Both the position numbers and the translations under genes were made by a program. Below the pieces are notes generated by a model. That model had not been told where the DNA came from, did no database searches, and saw only the letters and a list, made by a program, of their open reading frames with translations. A DNA stretch of 21,105 nt from Bacteroides sp. CAG:1076 (lineage in GTDB: Bacteria; Bacteroidota; Bacteroidia; Bacteroidales; Bacteroidaceae), in the NCBI GenBank assembly GCA_000436795.1, contig HF993203.1:1-21105 (forward strand), in the 5' to 3' direction. How positions within the stretch are numbered: position 1 is the first letter of the stretch; each line of letters begins with the position of its first letter. Positions 7,913-15,087 of the stretch are shown in pieces.

Positions 7913-7929
7913 AATATTCCGTAATTTTG
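7898..7929 (+). promoter_or_regulatory. Promoter of the AICAR transformylase gene
   Basis: TAATTTTG at 7922-7929 is a perfect -7 box. TTTC at 7898-7901 can serve as a weak -33 box with a 20-base spacer. The predicted start is about 20 bases before the ATG at 7957. It overlaps the oppositely directed B12-operon promoter by some 15 bases. Confidence 0.6.
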
Positions 7930-7956
7930 TAGACAAGCAACTAAAACATATAAATT

Positions 7957-9135
7957 ATGGCAAAAGAACTCGAATTGAAGTACGGCTGTAATCCTAACCA
8001 GAAACCGGCACGTATTTTTATGCAAGAAGGAGAACTGCCTATCGAAGTATTGAACGGACGTCCCGGATACATTAATTTCCTGGATGCACTGAACGGATGG
8101 CAGTTAGTGAAAGAACTGAAAGAAGCTACCGGACTTCCGGCCGCAACCTCGTTTAAGCATGTCAGCCCTGCAGGTGCAGCCATCGGTCTGGAACTGGACG
8201 ATACGATGAAAAAGATTTACTTCGTAGACGATCTTCCACTTTCTCCGCTGGCAAATGCATACGTACGTGCCCGTGGAGCCGACCGTATGTCTTCATATGG
8301 TGATTTCATCGCACTGAGCGACGTGTGTGATGAAGCTACTGCCCGTTTCATTCACCGTGAAGTTTCCGATGGAGTGATTGCTCCGGGCTATACAGACGAA
8401 GCGCTGGAAATACTGAAAAGCAAACGTAAGGGTACATACAATATTATCAAGATAGATCCATCCTACCGTCCTGCACCGATAGAACACAAAGATGTGTTTG
8501 GTATTACATTCGAACAAGGACGTAACGAAATCAAGCTGAACGGTGACAATCTGTTTGCCAACATTCCTACTCAGAATAAGAACTTCCCCGAATCTGCACG
8601 CCGCGATCTGATGATTGCCCTGATTACACTGAAATATACCCAGTCGAACTCCGTATGTTACGTAAAAGACGGACAGGCTATCGGTATCGGAGCCGGACAA
8701 CAGAGCCGTATCCACTGTACCCGTCTGGCTGGAAACAAGGCAGATGTCTGGTATCTGCGCCAGCATCCGAAAGTTCTGAACTTGCCATGGGTAGAAAAAA
8801 TCCGTCGTGCCGACCGTGACAATACCATCGATGTTTATATCAGCGACGAGCATGACGATGTGCTTGCCGACGGTGTATGGCAGCAGTTCTTTACCGAAAA
8901 GCCGGAAGTTTTGACTCGCGAAGAGAAACGTGCATGGCTGAATACACTGAAAGGTGTTTCACTGGGTTCAGACGCATTCTTCCCCTTCGGTGACAACATT
9001 GAACGTGCTCACAAAAGTGGTGTAGAATACATTGCACAGGCAGGAGGATCCGTACGTGATGATCATGTAATCGCTACTTGCGACAAATATGGTATTGCCA
9101 TGGCATTTATAGGTATCCGCTTGTTCCACCATTAA
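7957..9135 (+). CDS. Stand-alone AICAR transformylase (PurH C-terminal type)
   Basis: 392 residues. It should transfer a formyl group from 10-formyl-tetrahydrofolate to AICAR, giving FAICAR, the next-to-last step of IMP synthesis. The catalytic Lys-His pair is present (Lys67-His68 in Ser-Phe-Lys-His-Val-Ser-Pro-Ala-Gly). So are the Ser-Asn-Ser-Val segment, Gly-Ile-Gly-Ala-Gly-Gln-Gln-Ser-Arg, the Asp-Ala-Phe-Phe-Pro-Phe loop, and the Gln-Ala-Gly-Gly-Ser-Val-Arg-Asp C-terminal signature. Usual PurH is about 510-530 residues because an IMP cyclohydrolase domain precedes this part; that domain is missing and the gene has its own promoter, so it is not a truncation by accident. IMP cyclohydrolase must come from elsewhere. 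It stands alone, ended by a terminator. Confidence 0.92.
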   Translation: MAKELELKYGCNPNQKPARIFMQEGELPIEVLNGRPGYINFLDALNGWQLVKELKEATGLPAATSFKHVSPAGAAIGLELDDTMKKIYFVDDLPLSPLANAYVRARGADRMSSYGDFIALSDVCDEATARFIHREVSDGVIAPGYTDEALEILKSKRKGTYNIIKIDPSYRPAPIEHKDVFGITFEQGRNEIKLNGDNLFANIPTQNKNFPESARRDLMIALITLKYTQSNSVCYVKDGQAIGIGAGQQSRIHCTRLAGNKADVWYLRQHPKVLNLPWVEKIRRADRDNTIDVYISDEHDDVLADGVWQQFFTEKPEVLTREEKRAWLNTLKGVSLGSDAFFPFGDNIERAHKSGVEYIAQAGGSVRDDHVIATCDKYGIAMAFIGIRLFHH

Positions 9136-9160
9136 TAAACCGCAATAACTCACAAACGAT

Positions 9161-9210
9161 AAAGGCGGACAACACCGGCACTCTTTTTCCGGTTGTTGTC
9201 CGCCTTTTTG
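9161..9210 (+). terminator. Intrinsic terminator of the AICAR transformylase gene
   Basis: AAAGGCGGACAACACCGG at 9161-9178 pairs with CCGGTTGTTGTCCGCCTTT at 9189-9207, with one bulged base and a T-rich tail. It lies 26 bases after the stop. The symmetric A and T flanks let it also end the minus-strand barrel gene whose stop is at 9228. Confidence 0.9.
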
Positions 9211-9227
9211 TTTATCTGTTCCTTCAC

Positions 9228-9842
9228 TCAGAATTTATATCCTACCGTAGCGAAAATAGCCAAGTTACGAGGTCCGTGTTTCCACATACGAGCCAAACCA
9301 AATTCACCTTCTATACCTACCAGATAATGACGGAAATCAAGGTTCACACCCGCCTGTATACCTGCATCGAAACGACGAAGACCATCCCATATTTTCACAT
9401 TATTCAAACAAGCATCATTGAAAGTAGCCCAGGACGAAGTAACATCATCCGTTTTCTGTTCAGTTTTACCTACAATACCACAACCGATGTACCCACCTCC
9501 GGCTATCACAACATCAAAGTTTTTAGGAGTTCCTATATGAAAAGCAGCCAAAATCGGCATTTCAAAATAATTCTGGTTGACAGTTTGCTTCGTATCACCC
9601 ATCAACGAATATTTTGCCCCCTTCGAAGTCCAGTTTAACCCTGTCTGAAAAGACACCCATCCTGTAAGTGGTATATCCACCCCGACTCCGATACGCTGGT
9701 TAAACAAAGCTTTTGCCGGTCCATAACCATCTCCCATCCACGAAGAAGCTCCTAAACCAATTTTAAAATTCCACATTGTTTCTTGTGCGTTGACAAACAT
9801 TGCCGACAGAACACATAATACTAAGAGATACAGTTTTTTCAT
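9228..9842 (-). CDS. Outer-membrane beta-barrel protein
   Basis: 204 residues from the ATG at 9842, which gives a normal Met-Lys-Lys signal peptide cleaved after Asn-Ala near residue 19. The mature protein alternates glycine-rich and aromatic strands (for example Gly-Leu-Gly-Ala-Ser-Ser-Trp near the start) and ends in Thr-Val-Gly-Tyr-Lys-Phe, a typical C-terminal strand with final Phe. It belongs to the small porin-like barrel families of Bacteroidota, probably eight strands. It has its own promoter. Transport or adhesion role unknown. Confidence 0.85.
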   Translation of the reverse strand: MKKLYLLVLCVLSAMFVNAQETMWNFKIGLGASSWMGDGYGPAKALFNQRIGVGVDIPLTGWVSFQTGLNWTSKGAKYSLMGDTKQTVNQNYFEMPILAAFHIGTPKNFDVVIAGGGYIGCGIVGKTEQKTDDVTSSWATFNDACLNNVKIWDGLRRFDAGIQAGVNLDFRHYLVGIEGEFGLARMWKHGPRNLAIFATVGYKF

Positions 9843-9918
9843 AGTCAAGACTGTTTATTGTTGAGAAAATAAGATACGCTTATTCCAATTAAGGTCATTG
9901 AGAAAAAGCTTCTAAAAA

Positions 9919-9950
9919 CAAATATAAGCATATCACTCAACATTCACAAT
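9919..9950 (-). promoter_or_regulatory. Promoter of the 9228-9842 barrel gene
   Basis: Minus-strand TATATTTG at 9919-9926 is a perfect -7 box. ATTG at 9947-9950 is a three-of-four match to the -33 box, with a 20-base spacer. The leader to the ATG is about 70 bases. Confidence 0.65.
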
Positions 9951-10042
9951 CTAAATTTTGGAAAAAGAATCACGAAACAACCATAATGACTATAATATCC
10001 GACTTTTTTACATCTTGTTCTTTCCTAACTGAAAATAAATTA

Positions 10043-10080
10043 CCCCTGCTGTATGAATCGAACAAAATATACAACAGGGG
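10043..10080 (-). terminator. Terminator of the 10140-10682 barrel gene
   Basis: CCCCTGCTGTAT at 10043-10054 pairs with ATACAACAGGGG at 10069-10080 with one mismatch. Read on the minus strand, it is followed by an AT-rich tail (TAATTTATTTT), about 60 bases after the barrel gene's stop. Confidence 0.65.
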
Positions 10081-10139
10081 CAACGGTTATACAACCCATA
10101 CAGACTTTCTTGCCTGATTATACCTTTAAAAAGGTTGCA

Positions 10140-10682
10140 TTAAAATTCATAATCGATACCGATAGAAATATTCTCTCCCTCGAGAGTTACGCCAAAACCA
10201 TCAGATCCTTTGAAATAATCATCACGATAACCAGCAAAACCAACTTTAGTGATAAAGCTGAAGCTATGATTTAACTTAACAGCCAGCCCCGGCTTCAAAC
10301 CGATTTCAAAACCATTCACAGCATCTCCATGTTCAGCTTTTGAAGTAGAAAAGCCTAAACCCATATCGATAAACAAACGTACAATTTTGTTTTCATAGAA
10401 AGAATAACGAGCATACGGAGCTATCGCAAAACTATTTATATGTGAAGATATTTTTGCATGCTCATCATCATAAGATGTAGTACCCTTATGAGAATACGAT
10501 AACTCTCCACCTATAGCCCAACGTTCATTCAAGTTATAACCGAAATCAGGCGAAATCGAGAATGTATTAATGTCGGCATCACAATCTCTCCAAAGACTGA
10601 TACCACCTCCCAAATACATCTCCTGTGCATACGACGACAAAGCAGCCATCAACACAACCACAAGCATTAAAATTTTCTTCAT
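10140..10682 (-). CDS. Outer-membrane beta-barrel protein
   Basis: 180 residues with a signal peptide cleaved after Ser-Ser-Tyr-Ala (residue 19). The mature part shows eight or so amphipathic strands with Gly and aromatic residues and ends in Ile-Gly-Ile-Asp-Tyr-Glu-Phe, the usual final strand. It fits the OmpA/OmpX-like small barrel family. It is not an obvious duplicate of the barrel at 9228-9842: length, N-terminus and strand sequences differ. It lies 57 bases after the small basic protein gene, so it may be co-transcribed, but no clear promoter or terminator sits between them. Function unknown. Confidence 0.85.
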   Translation of the reverse strand: MKKILMLVVVLMAALSSYAQEMYLGGGISLWRDCDADINTFSISPDFGYNLNERWAIGGELSYSHKGTTSYDDEHAKISSHINSFAIAPYARYSFYENKIVRLFIDMGLGFSTSKAEHGDAVNGFEIGLKPGLAVKLNHSFSFITKVGFAGYRDDYFKGSDGFGVTLEGENISIGIDYEF

Positions 10683-10739
10683 GATTACATAAAAAATTAG
10701 TTAGTTATACAAAATATGTCTAGTGCTACGTTATTAGCC

Positions 10740-10931
10740 TTATCCATTCTTATGACGGTTAGCCCGTCTGCGGCGATATTCTGCTTTCATTTTAGCCGAT
10801 CCAGAGCCATGCAGTCCAGTAATATACGTTTTTTTCTTCGCCTTTGTCTTTACCTTATCTTCCTTCTTTGCCGAAGGCGACTTGCTTCCTTTAAAGACAA
10901 TTCCCTCTGTAAGTATTTTCTCTATATCCAT
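10740..10931 (-). CDS. Small basic protein, hypothetical
   Basis: 63 residues, no signal peptide. Roughly one residue in three is Lys or Arg, with a central Lys-rich stretch and a C-terminal Arg-Arg-Arg-Arg block. A short Thr-Gly-Leu-His-Gly-Ser-Gly loop sits in between. Such a charge suggests binding to RNA, DNA or ribosomes, but I recognise no family. It starts 23 bases after the M23 peptidase gene with an A-rich leader, as real Bacteroides genes often do, so it is probably the third gene of that operon. Confidence 0.6.
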   Translation of the reverse strand: MDIEKILTEGIVFKGSKSPSAKKEDKVKTKAKKKTYITGLHGSGSAKMKAEYRRRRANRHKNG

Positions 10932-10954
10932 ATATTTTACCTTTTTCTTTTAAT

Positions 10955-11581
10955 TTATTTTTTCGGTACTAATTTTACATGATTTCCATTCTTGGTACAC
11001 ACAAGCGTACGCTTTAAAGGAGTTCCCGTTTTCATATCAAAAAGAATACTCGGATTCAAATGTTGTCCGTTCACCCTTATTTCAAAATGCAAATGTTCTG
11101 TTGTAGCTCGCCCGGTGCGTCCTGTCAGCCCGACAGGTTGTCCGGCCTTTACCGTATCACCAACAGCTACCAAATTCTTCGAATTATGACTATAAATGGT
11201 TTCCAACCCGTTAGCATGCCGCACAACAACGACCTTGCCATATCCGCCATAATGCTTTGCCATACGTACTATCCCATCGAAGACACAGCGAATGGTATCG
11301 TTCGCACGAGTCTTTATATCCGATCCACTATGTCCACCTCGCGCTCCATATGCAGATATCACCTTTCCTTTTGGCAATGGAAAACAAAATGCTGAATCCG
11401 GAAGGTTCTCTAAATGAATTTCAAAACTATTCCCCTTAGCAAAAAGCTCAGGAGTCTTTACACGAATATGGTTGCGCTCCATTACCGAAAATCCTTTCGG
11501 ATCAGGCTCTGCTGCATATACAGATAATATACATCCCAACCATCCACACAGTAACAATCCAGCTCGTACTATTCGTTTCAT
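10955..11581 (-). CDS. M23 family metallopeptidase (LytM-type cell-wall endopeptidase)
   Basis: 208 residues from the ATG at 11581, which shares one base with the stop of the gene before it (TGATG). A GTG one codon earlier is the alternative. An N-terminal signal peptide ends near Tyr-Ala-Ala, sending it to the periplasm. The catalytic domain (about 70-185) has the zinc ligands of LytM enzymes: His84 and Asp88 in His-Ser-Gly-Ser-Asp, and His165 in His-Leu-His-Phe-Glu, with His163 and His132 as likely catalytic partners. All are intact, so it should be active, cutting peptide cross-links in peptidoglycan. It lacks LysM domains and coiled coils. The coupling with a B3/B4-domain gene is odd. Confidence 0.9.
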   Translation of the reverse strand: MKRIVRAGLLLCGWLGCILSVYAAEPDPKGFSVMERNHIRVKTPELFAKGNSFEIHLENLPDSAFCFPLPKGKVISAYGARGGHSGSDIKTRANDTIRCVFDGIVRMAKHYGGYGKVVVVRHANGLETIYSHNSKNLVAVGDTVKAGQPVGLTGRTGRATTEHLHFEIRVNGQHLNPSILFDMKTGTPLKRTLVCTKNGNHVKLVPKK

Positions 11582-12252
11582 CACTCAAAAAATACAAGTT
11601 CAACATCCTGGGCATCGGCAAACTCTTTCAGTAAGCCAATCATATAATTAACATTATCTTCCAGCCCCTCACTTCCACTATATCCGTTCATAATAGCAAG
11701 CAGATGTGTGGTGCTTTCACTTATCTTCGTGCGTTCATTATCGCTGGTAGGAGTTCCCACACCCCCTACAGCATCACGATATACCGGCATACCTTCTATA
11801 TTCAGCTCGCCACGACCGATTCCCTCATAAGGTTCTCCCGCCTTACCGATACCTAATACCAGCCGATCGCCCTGTATCTTGTCCAGATCGAAGCCTCCGA
11901 TGGAATGTCCGCTATATATTGAAGCCAGATTAATCAAATCTACCAATGTATCTATCTGATACAAAGGAATACCTCTCAATATACGACGACACAGAGCTTC
12001 CGAAGAAGGACGGTAACGACTAGGATCTTTCCCACATTTCTTATAAGCCTGTCGGGTTGCCTGAATAGCCGGCATTTCCTTAATGGAGTCGGTTGTATAT
12101 TTAGAGCGATACAAAGCTGTAAACTCCCCGATACGTTTCCACAGCTCTTCATTATATGCTGTATTTTTTACCGTAGCAAAAACTGCAGCTCCACGAAACT
12201 GAGGCCATGCATGCTTCAGCTCATCGGATACTTCTATGGTTAATTTCTTCAT
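11581..12252 (-). CDS. B3/B4 tRNA-synthetase-type domain protein
   Basis: 223 residues, cytoplasmic. It is built on the B3/B4 domain found in the beta subunit of phenylalanyl-tRNA synthetase, where it forms the editing site. Diagnostic parts are Tyr-Lys-Lys-Cys-Gly-Lys-Asp-Pro-Ser-Arg-Tyr-Arg-Pro-Ser, then Asn-Leu-Ala-Ser near residue 109, and the Gly-Gly-Phe-Asp-Leu-Asp segment near 119. No catalytic synthetase core is present, so it is a free-standing member. It may hydrolyse mischarged tRNA or a related ester, but this has not been shown for the family in general. It is the first gene before the M23 peptidase and has its own -7 box at 12308-12315. Confidence 0.85.
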   Translation of the reverse strand: MKKLTIEVSDELKHAWPQFRGAAVFATVKNTAYNEELWKRIGEFTALYRSKYTTDSIKEMPAIQATRQAYKKCGKDPSRYRPSSEALCRRILRGIPLYQIDTLVDLINLASIYSGHSIGGFDLDKIQGDRLVLGIGKAGEPYEGIGRGELNIEGMPVYRDAVGGVGTPTSDNERTKISESTTHLLAIMNGYSGSEGLEDNVNYMIGLLKEFADAQDVELVFFE

Positions 12253-12307
12253 TGTATACTGATTTTATTATTACTTCAACAAAACTCCTGTTCAATACAA
12301 ACTACGA

Positions 12308-12315
12308 CAAAAATA
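12308..12315 (-). promoter_or_regulatory. -7 box of the B3/B4-M23 operon
   Basis: Minus-strand TATTTTTG is a perfect TAnnTTTG box, about 55 bases before the ATG at 12252. The -33 region is poor. It lies just past the end of pgeF, so the operon can be expressed separately from obgE-pgeF. Confidence 0.55.
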
Positions 12316-12325
12316 GACTGTACAA

Positions 12326-13132
12326 TTAAACAGACTCCAACATAATACCTGAAAGAATACGTCCCGAAGCAATACCCTGCCTGCGCGCGGAAAAGAAATC
12401 CGAATTTTCTTTCCAAGTACAAATGCCACTTATCTCAATATTCGAAGGTAATACTCCAAAATCAAGTAACTGCAATCGGTTCGCCTCCCACAAATCAATA
12501 TGCCATTTGTCACTACGGAAAGCGATATGCTCCATATCAAAACCACTCTGTTTAAAACAATCATAGACTTCATCACCCACTTCGAAAGCTTCCAGCGATA
12601 TACTTGGGCCAATACATGCTATCACATCCTTACCTTGAGTCCCATAAGTACAACTCATAATTTCCAAAGTTCTGGTAACGATACGAGCAACCGTCCCTCG
12701 CCAGCCAGCATGTATTGCAGCAACAACACGATGCTTCACATCGAAACACATCACAGGCACACAGTCGGCTGTTGATATGCAGATACATTTTCCAGAAACA
12801 TCAGTTACCAGTGCATCCACCCCTTCCAGCAATGAGGTCCTTTCTGCTTCCGGCCTATCAAGAAATTCATGATCGATAATCCGTACTTCCGTACGATGCA
12901 CCTGATGCGGTATAATCAATTCCTTTTCTGTGCCCGGCAGCAAATCACACAATAACTGTCTGTTTGCCAAAACATTCTCCTGTGTATCTCCGCAGTAACT
13001 ATTACAATTAAAGGAAGCATACTTTCCTGTACTATACCCGCCATGACGAGTTGTGGAAAAACAAAAAATGCCGGGGTACGATTTCATCAAACCATACTCC
13101 AACATTCTTTTATCGTTTGAATACTGAATCAT
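12326..13132 (-). CDS. pgeF: Peptidoglycan editing factor PgeF (YfiH/DUF152 laccase-domain family)
   Basis: 268 residues from the ATG that overlaps the obgE stop (TGATG at 13132). The frame is open eight codons further into obgE, but no sign of a real start there. The metal-site residues of this family are present: His79 in Pro-His-Gln-Val-His, Cys124 in Ala-Asp-Cys, and His141 in His-Ala-Gly-Trp-Arg-Gly. The C-terminal Cys-Thr and Ser-Ala-Arg-Arg segments are also typical. Members were first called polyphenol oxidases; in E. coli the homologue removes wrongly built muropeptide precursors that carry Ser instead of Ala. Translation is probably coupled to obgE. Confidence 0.92.
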   Translation of the reverse strand: MIQYSNDKRMLEYGLMKSYPGIFCFSTTRHGGYSTGKYASFNCNSYCGDTQENVLANRQLLCDLLPGTEKELIIPHQVHRTEVRIIDHEFLDRPEAERTSLLEGVDALVTDVSGKCICISTADCVPVMCFDVKHRVVAAIHAGWRGTVARIVTRTLEIMSCTYGTQGKDVIACIGPSISLEAFEVGDEVYDCFKQSGFDMEHIAFRSDKWHIDLWEANRLQLLDFGVLPSNIEISGICTWKENSDFFSARRQGIASGRILSGIMLESV

Positions 13133-14316
13133 CACTTCTGCGGTTCGTCGTCCCAATCTACTTCCTCATACTCGTAGTCAAAATCTTCATCATCGTCAGC
13201 ATCCTCATATTCATAATCGAAGTCCTCATCCTCACCCATTTCCTTCAACTCTTCCTGAAGCTTGGTTACATCTTTCGCACGGTGCACGATAGATGCCTGA
13301 CGAAGTCCTTCCAAACGGTTGCTGTCTTTGTTCAATTCTTCCCACAAGATATCTTTCAACTGCTGAATGCCCATATTGGCAACAGACGAAATAAATACAT
13401 GAGGTATATTTTCGGGCAATGTCGGTGTCAGCATCTCTATCAATTCTTCGTCCAGCATGTCACACTTCGTAATTGCAAGCACCCGTTGCTTGTCGAGCAT
13501 CTCCGGATTAAACTTAGCCAGCTCATTCAGTAAAATATCATATTCGCGACGGATATCATCAGAATCGCCGGGAACCATGAACAACAACAACGAGTTGCGT
13601 TCAATATGACGCAAAAAACGAAGTCCAAGTCCTTTACCTTCACTTGCACCTTCTATGATACCCGGGATATCAGCCATGACGAACGACTTGCCGTCACGAT
13701 AAGATACGATACCCAGATTAGGTTCCAGTGTAGTAAACGGATAATTAGCAATTTTCGGACGTGCAGCTGATACGGTAGACAAAAGAGTCGACTTTCCGGC
13801 ATTCGGGAAGCCAACCAGACCGACATCTGCCAATAGTTTCAATTCCAAAATAACAGTCATCTCCTGCATCGGCTCACCAGGTTGCGCAAAACGCGGTGCC
13901 TGACGAGTAGCTGTACGGAAGTGCCAGTTGCCCAGTCCTCCACGCCCTCCTTTCAAGAGAATGACTTCCTGTCCGTCTTCGGTAATGTCGCACACATATT
14001 CGCCCGTTTCGGCATTGTATACCACAGTACCGCACGGTACTTCAATAACCTTGTCGGCACCATCTTTTCCGAAACTCTTGTTTTTCGAGCCATTTCCTCC
14101 GTGTTCAGCAAACACGTGACGCTCATATTTCAGGTGCAGCAAAGTCCAGTAATTGCGGTTTCCCCGCAAGATAACATGACCTCCTCTACCACCGTCGCCA
14201 CCGTCAGGACCTCCGTTGGGCATATATTTCTCACGGCGCATGTGTACCGAGCCGCGCCCTCCCTTACCGGAGCGGCAGTAGATTTTTACATAATCAACAA
14301 AATTCGATTCAGCCAT
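13132..14316 (-). CDS. obgE: Obg-family GTPase
   Basis: 394 residues. It is an essential GTPase that binds the large ribosomal subunit during assembly and links to the stress response. The glycine-rich Obg fold spans about 1-159. The G domain follows: G1 Gly-Phe-Pro-Asn-Ala-Gly-Lys-Ser-Thr (169-177), G2 Pro-Phe-Thr-Thr, G3 Asp-Ile-Pro-Gly (216-219), G4 Thr-Lys-Cys-Asp (283-286) and G5 Ser-Ser-Val. The G4 box has Thr where Asn is standard. The protein ends in a very acidic tail (361-394) in which the block Glu-Asp-Phe-Asp-Tyr-Glu-Tyr-Glu occurs twice; there is no OCT domain. It lies behind several hairpins and overlaps pgeF by one base. Confidence 0.97.
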   Translation of the reverse strand: MAESNFVDYVKIYCRSGKGGRGSVHMRREKYMPNGGPDGGDGGRGGHVILRGNRNYWTLLHLKYERHVFAEHGGNGSKNKSFGKDGADKVIEVPCGTVVYNAETGEYVCDITEDGQEVILLKGGRGGLGNWHFRTATRQAPRFAQPGEPMQEMTVILELKLLADVGLVGFPNAGKSTLLSTVSAARPKIANYPFTTLEPNLGIVSYRDGKSFVMADIPGIIEGASEGKGLGLRFLRHIERNSLLLFMVPGDSDDIRREYDILLNELAKFNPEMLDKQRVLAITKCDMLDEELIEMLTPTLPENIPHVFISSVANMGIQQLKDILWEELNKDSNRLEGLRQASIVHRAKDVTKLQEELKEMGEDEDFDYEYEDADDDEDFDYEYEEVDWDDEPQK

Positions 14317-14335
14317 AATATTTCTTTGAAAAATT

Positions 14336-14363
14336 AAAAAAGCCGACCGTCAGTCAAACGGTC
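14336..14363 (-). promoter_or_regulatory. Terminator-like hairpin directly before obgE
   Basis: On the minus strand GACCGT (14358-14363) pairs with ACGGTC (14345-14350) around a 7-base loop. Three bases later comes a run of six T, then more T, ending about 20 bases before the obgE ATG. This is the layout of a terminator inside the leader, so it may limit read-through into obgE. No alternative antiterminator fold was found by eye. Confidence 0.4.
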
Positions 14364-14384
14364 CTTCTGAAAAGTATACGGTTC

Positions 14385-14406
14385 ACAGACTATCCTCTCA
14401 GTCTGT
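14385..14406 (-). repeat. Perfect 7-bp hairpin in the obgE leader
   Basis: ACAGACT at 14385-14391 is the reverse complement of AGTCTGT at 14400-14406 with an 8-base loop. It lies between the adk terminator and the hairpin at 14336-14363. It may be an RNA structure or a protein site. There is no T-run after it. Confidence 0.4.
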
Positions 14407-14424
14407 TCCGCACTACTATTTATT

Positions 14425-14469
14425 AAAAAAGAGAACGAGAAACCTCCAAACGGAAGTTCCTGCATTCTC
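14425..14469 (-). terminator. Intrinsic terminator after adk
   Basis: On the minus strand GAGAATGCAGGAAC (14456-14469) pairs with GTTTCTCGTTCTC (14431-14443) with wobble pairs and one bulged base. A run of six T follows (14425-14430). It lies about 20 bases after the adk stop and separates hpt-adk from obgE-pgeF, perhaps incompletely. Confidence 0.65.
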
Positions 14470-14487
14470 CGTTTTTATGTCACTTAA

Positions 14488-15057
14488 TTAAAGTTTGTCG
14501 ATAGCTGTGCAAATATCTGCAAAGATACCATCCATTGAGCCCAGACCGTTGATGTGGCAATACTTACCATCATTCTTATACCAGTCAATCAGAGGAGCAG
14601 TCTGAGAATGATAAACTACCAGACGTTTCTTGATAGTTTCTTCATTATCGTCAGCACGACCTGATTCCTGTCCACGCTTAATCAGACGAGTCATCAGTTC
14701 ATCTTCGGGTACTTCCAGATCAAGCATGATAGAAACTTCCTGACCACGAACCTTCAACATTTCTTTCAGAGCCTCAGCCTGAGCGATTGTACGTGGGAAA
14801 CCATCGAAAATAACACCTTTGCTATCTTTGAAGCTATCGAATACGCTAGCCAGAATATCAATCATCAAAGCATCCGGAATCAACTGACCGTTATCGATAT
14901 ATCCTTTGGCAGTCTTACCCAGTTCTGTACCATTCTTGATTTCTGCACGCAAAACGTCACCAGTAGAGATGTGGTTCAAGCCATATTTCTCTACAATACG
15001 AGCACTCTGAGTTCCTTTACCTGAACCCGGTGCACCGAAAATTACAATGTTCAACAT
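14488..15057 (-). CDS. adk: Adenylate kinase
   Basis: 189 residues, cytoplasmic. It catalyses ATP + AMP to 2 ADP. The P-loop Gly-Ala-Pro-Gly-Ser-Gly-Lys-Gly-Thr is at 8-16. The AMP-binding Ser-Thr-Gly-Asp segment follows near 31, then Asp-Gly-Phe-Pro-Arg-Thr near 84-89, and Gly-Arg-Ala-Asp-Asp in the LID. The LID is the short kind without a zinc site, hence 189 residues instead of about 215. It starts 30 bases after hpt and is probably co-transcribed with it. Confidence 0.97.
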   Translation of the reverse strand: MLNIVIFGAPGSGKGTQSARIVEKYGLNHISTGDVLRAEIKNGTELGKTAKGYIDNGQLIPDALMIDILASVFDSFKDSKGVIFDGFPRTIAQAEALKEMLKVRGQEVSIMLDLEVPEDELMTRLIKRGQESGRADDNEETIKKRLVVYHSQTAPLIDWYKNDGKYCHINGLGSMDGIFADICTAIDKL

Positions 15058-15087
15058 CTTTCTTACCTTTATTTAATTTATGAATAA

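Noticed and set aside
7743..7940. Minus-strand open frame through the riboswitch
   Set aside because: It follows from the conserved aptamer sequence, which is RNA, and has no coding features.
9228..10682. The two small barrel proteins as a tandem duplication
   Set aside because: Their strand sequences, lengths and N-termini differ; only the general barrel pattern and the terminal Phe are shared.
13133..13156. Eight-codon extension of pgeF into obgE
   Set aside because: The ATG overlapping the obgE stop is a better start and matches the other coupled junctions in the window.
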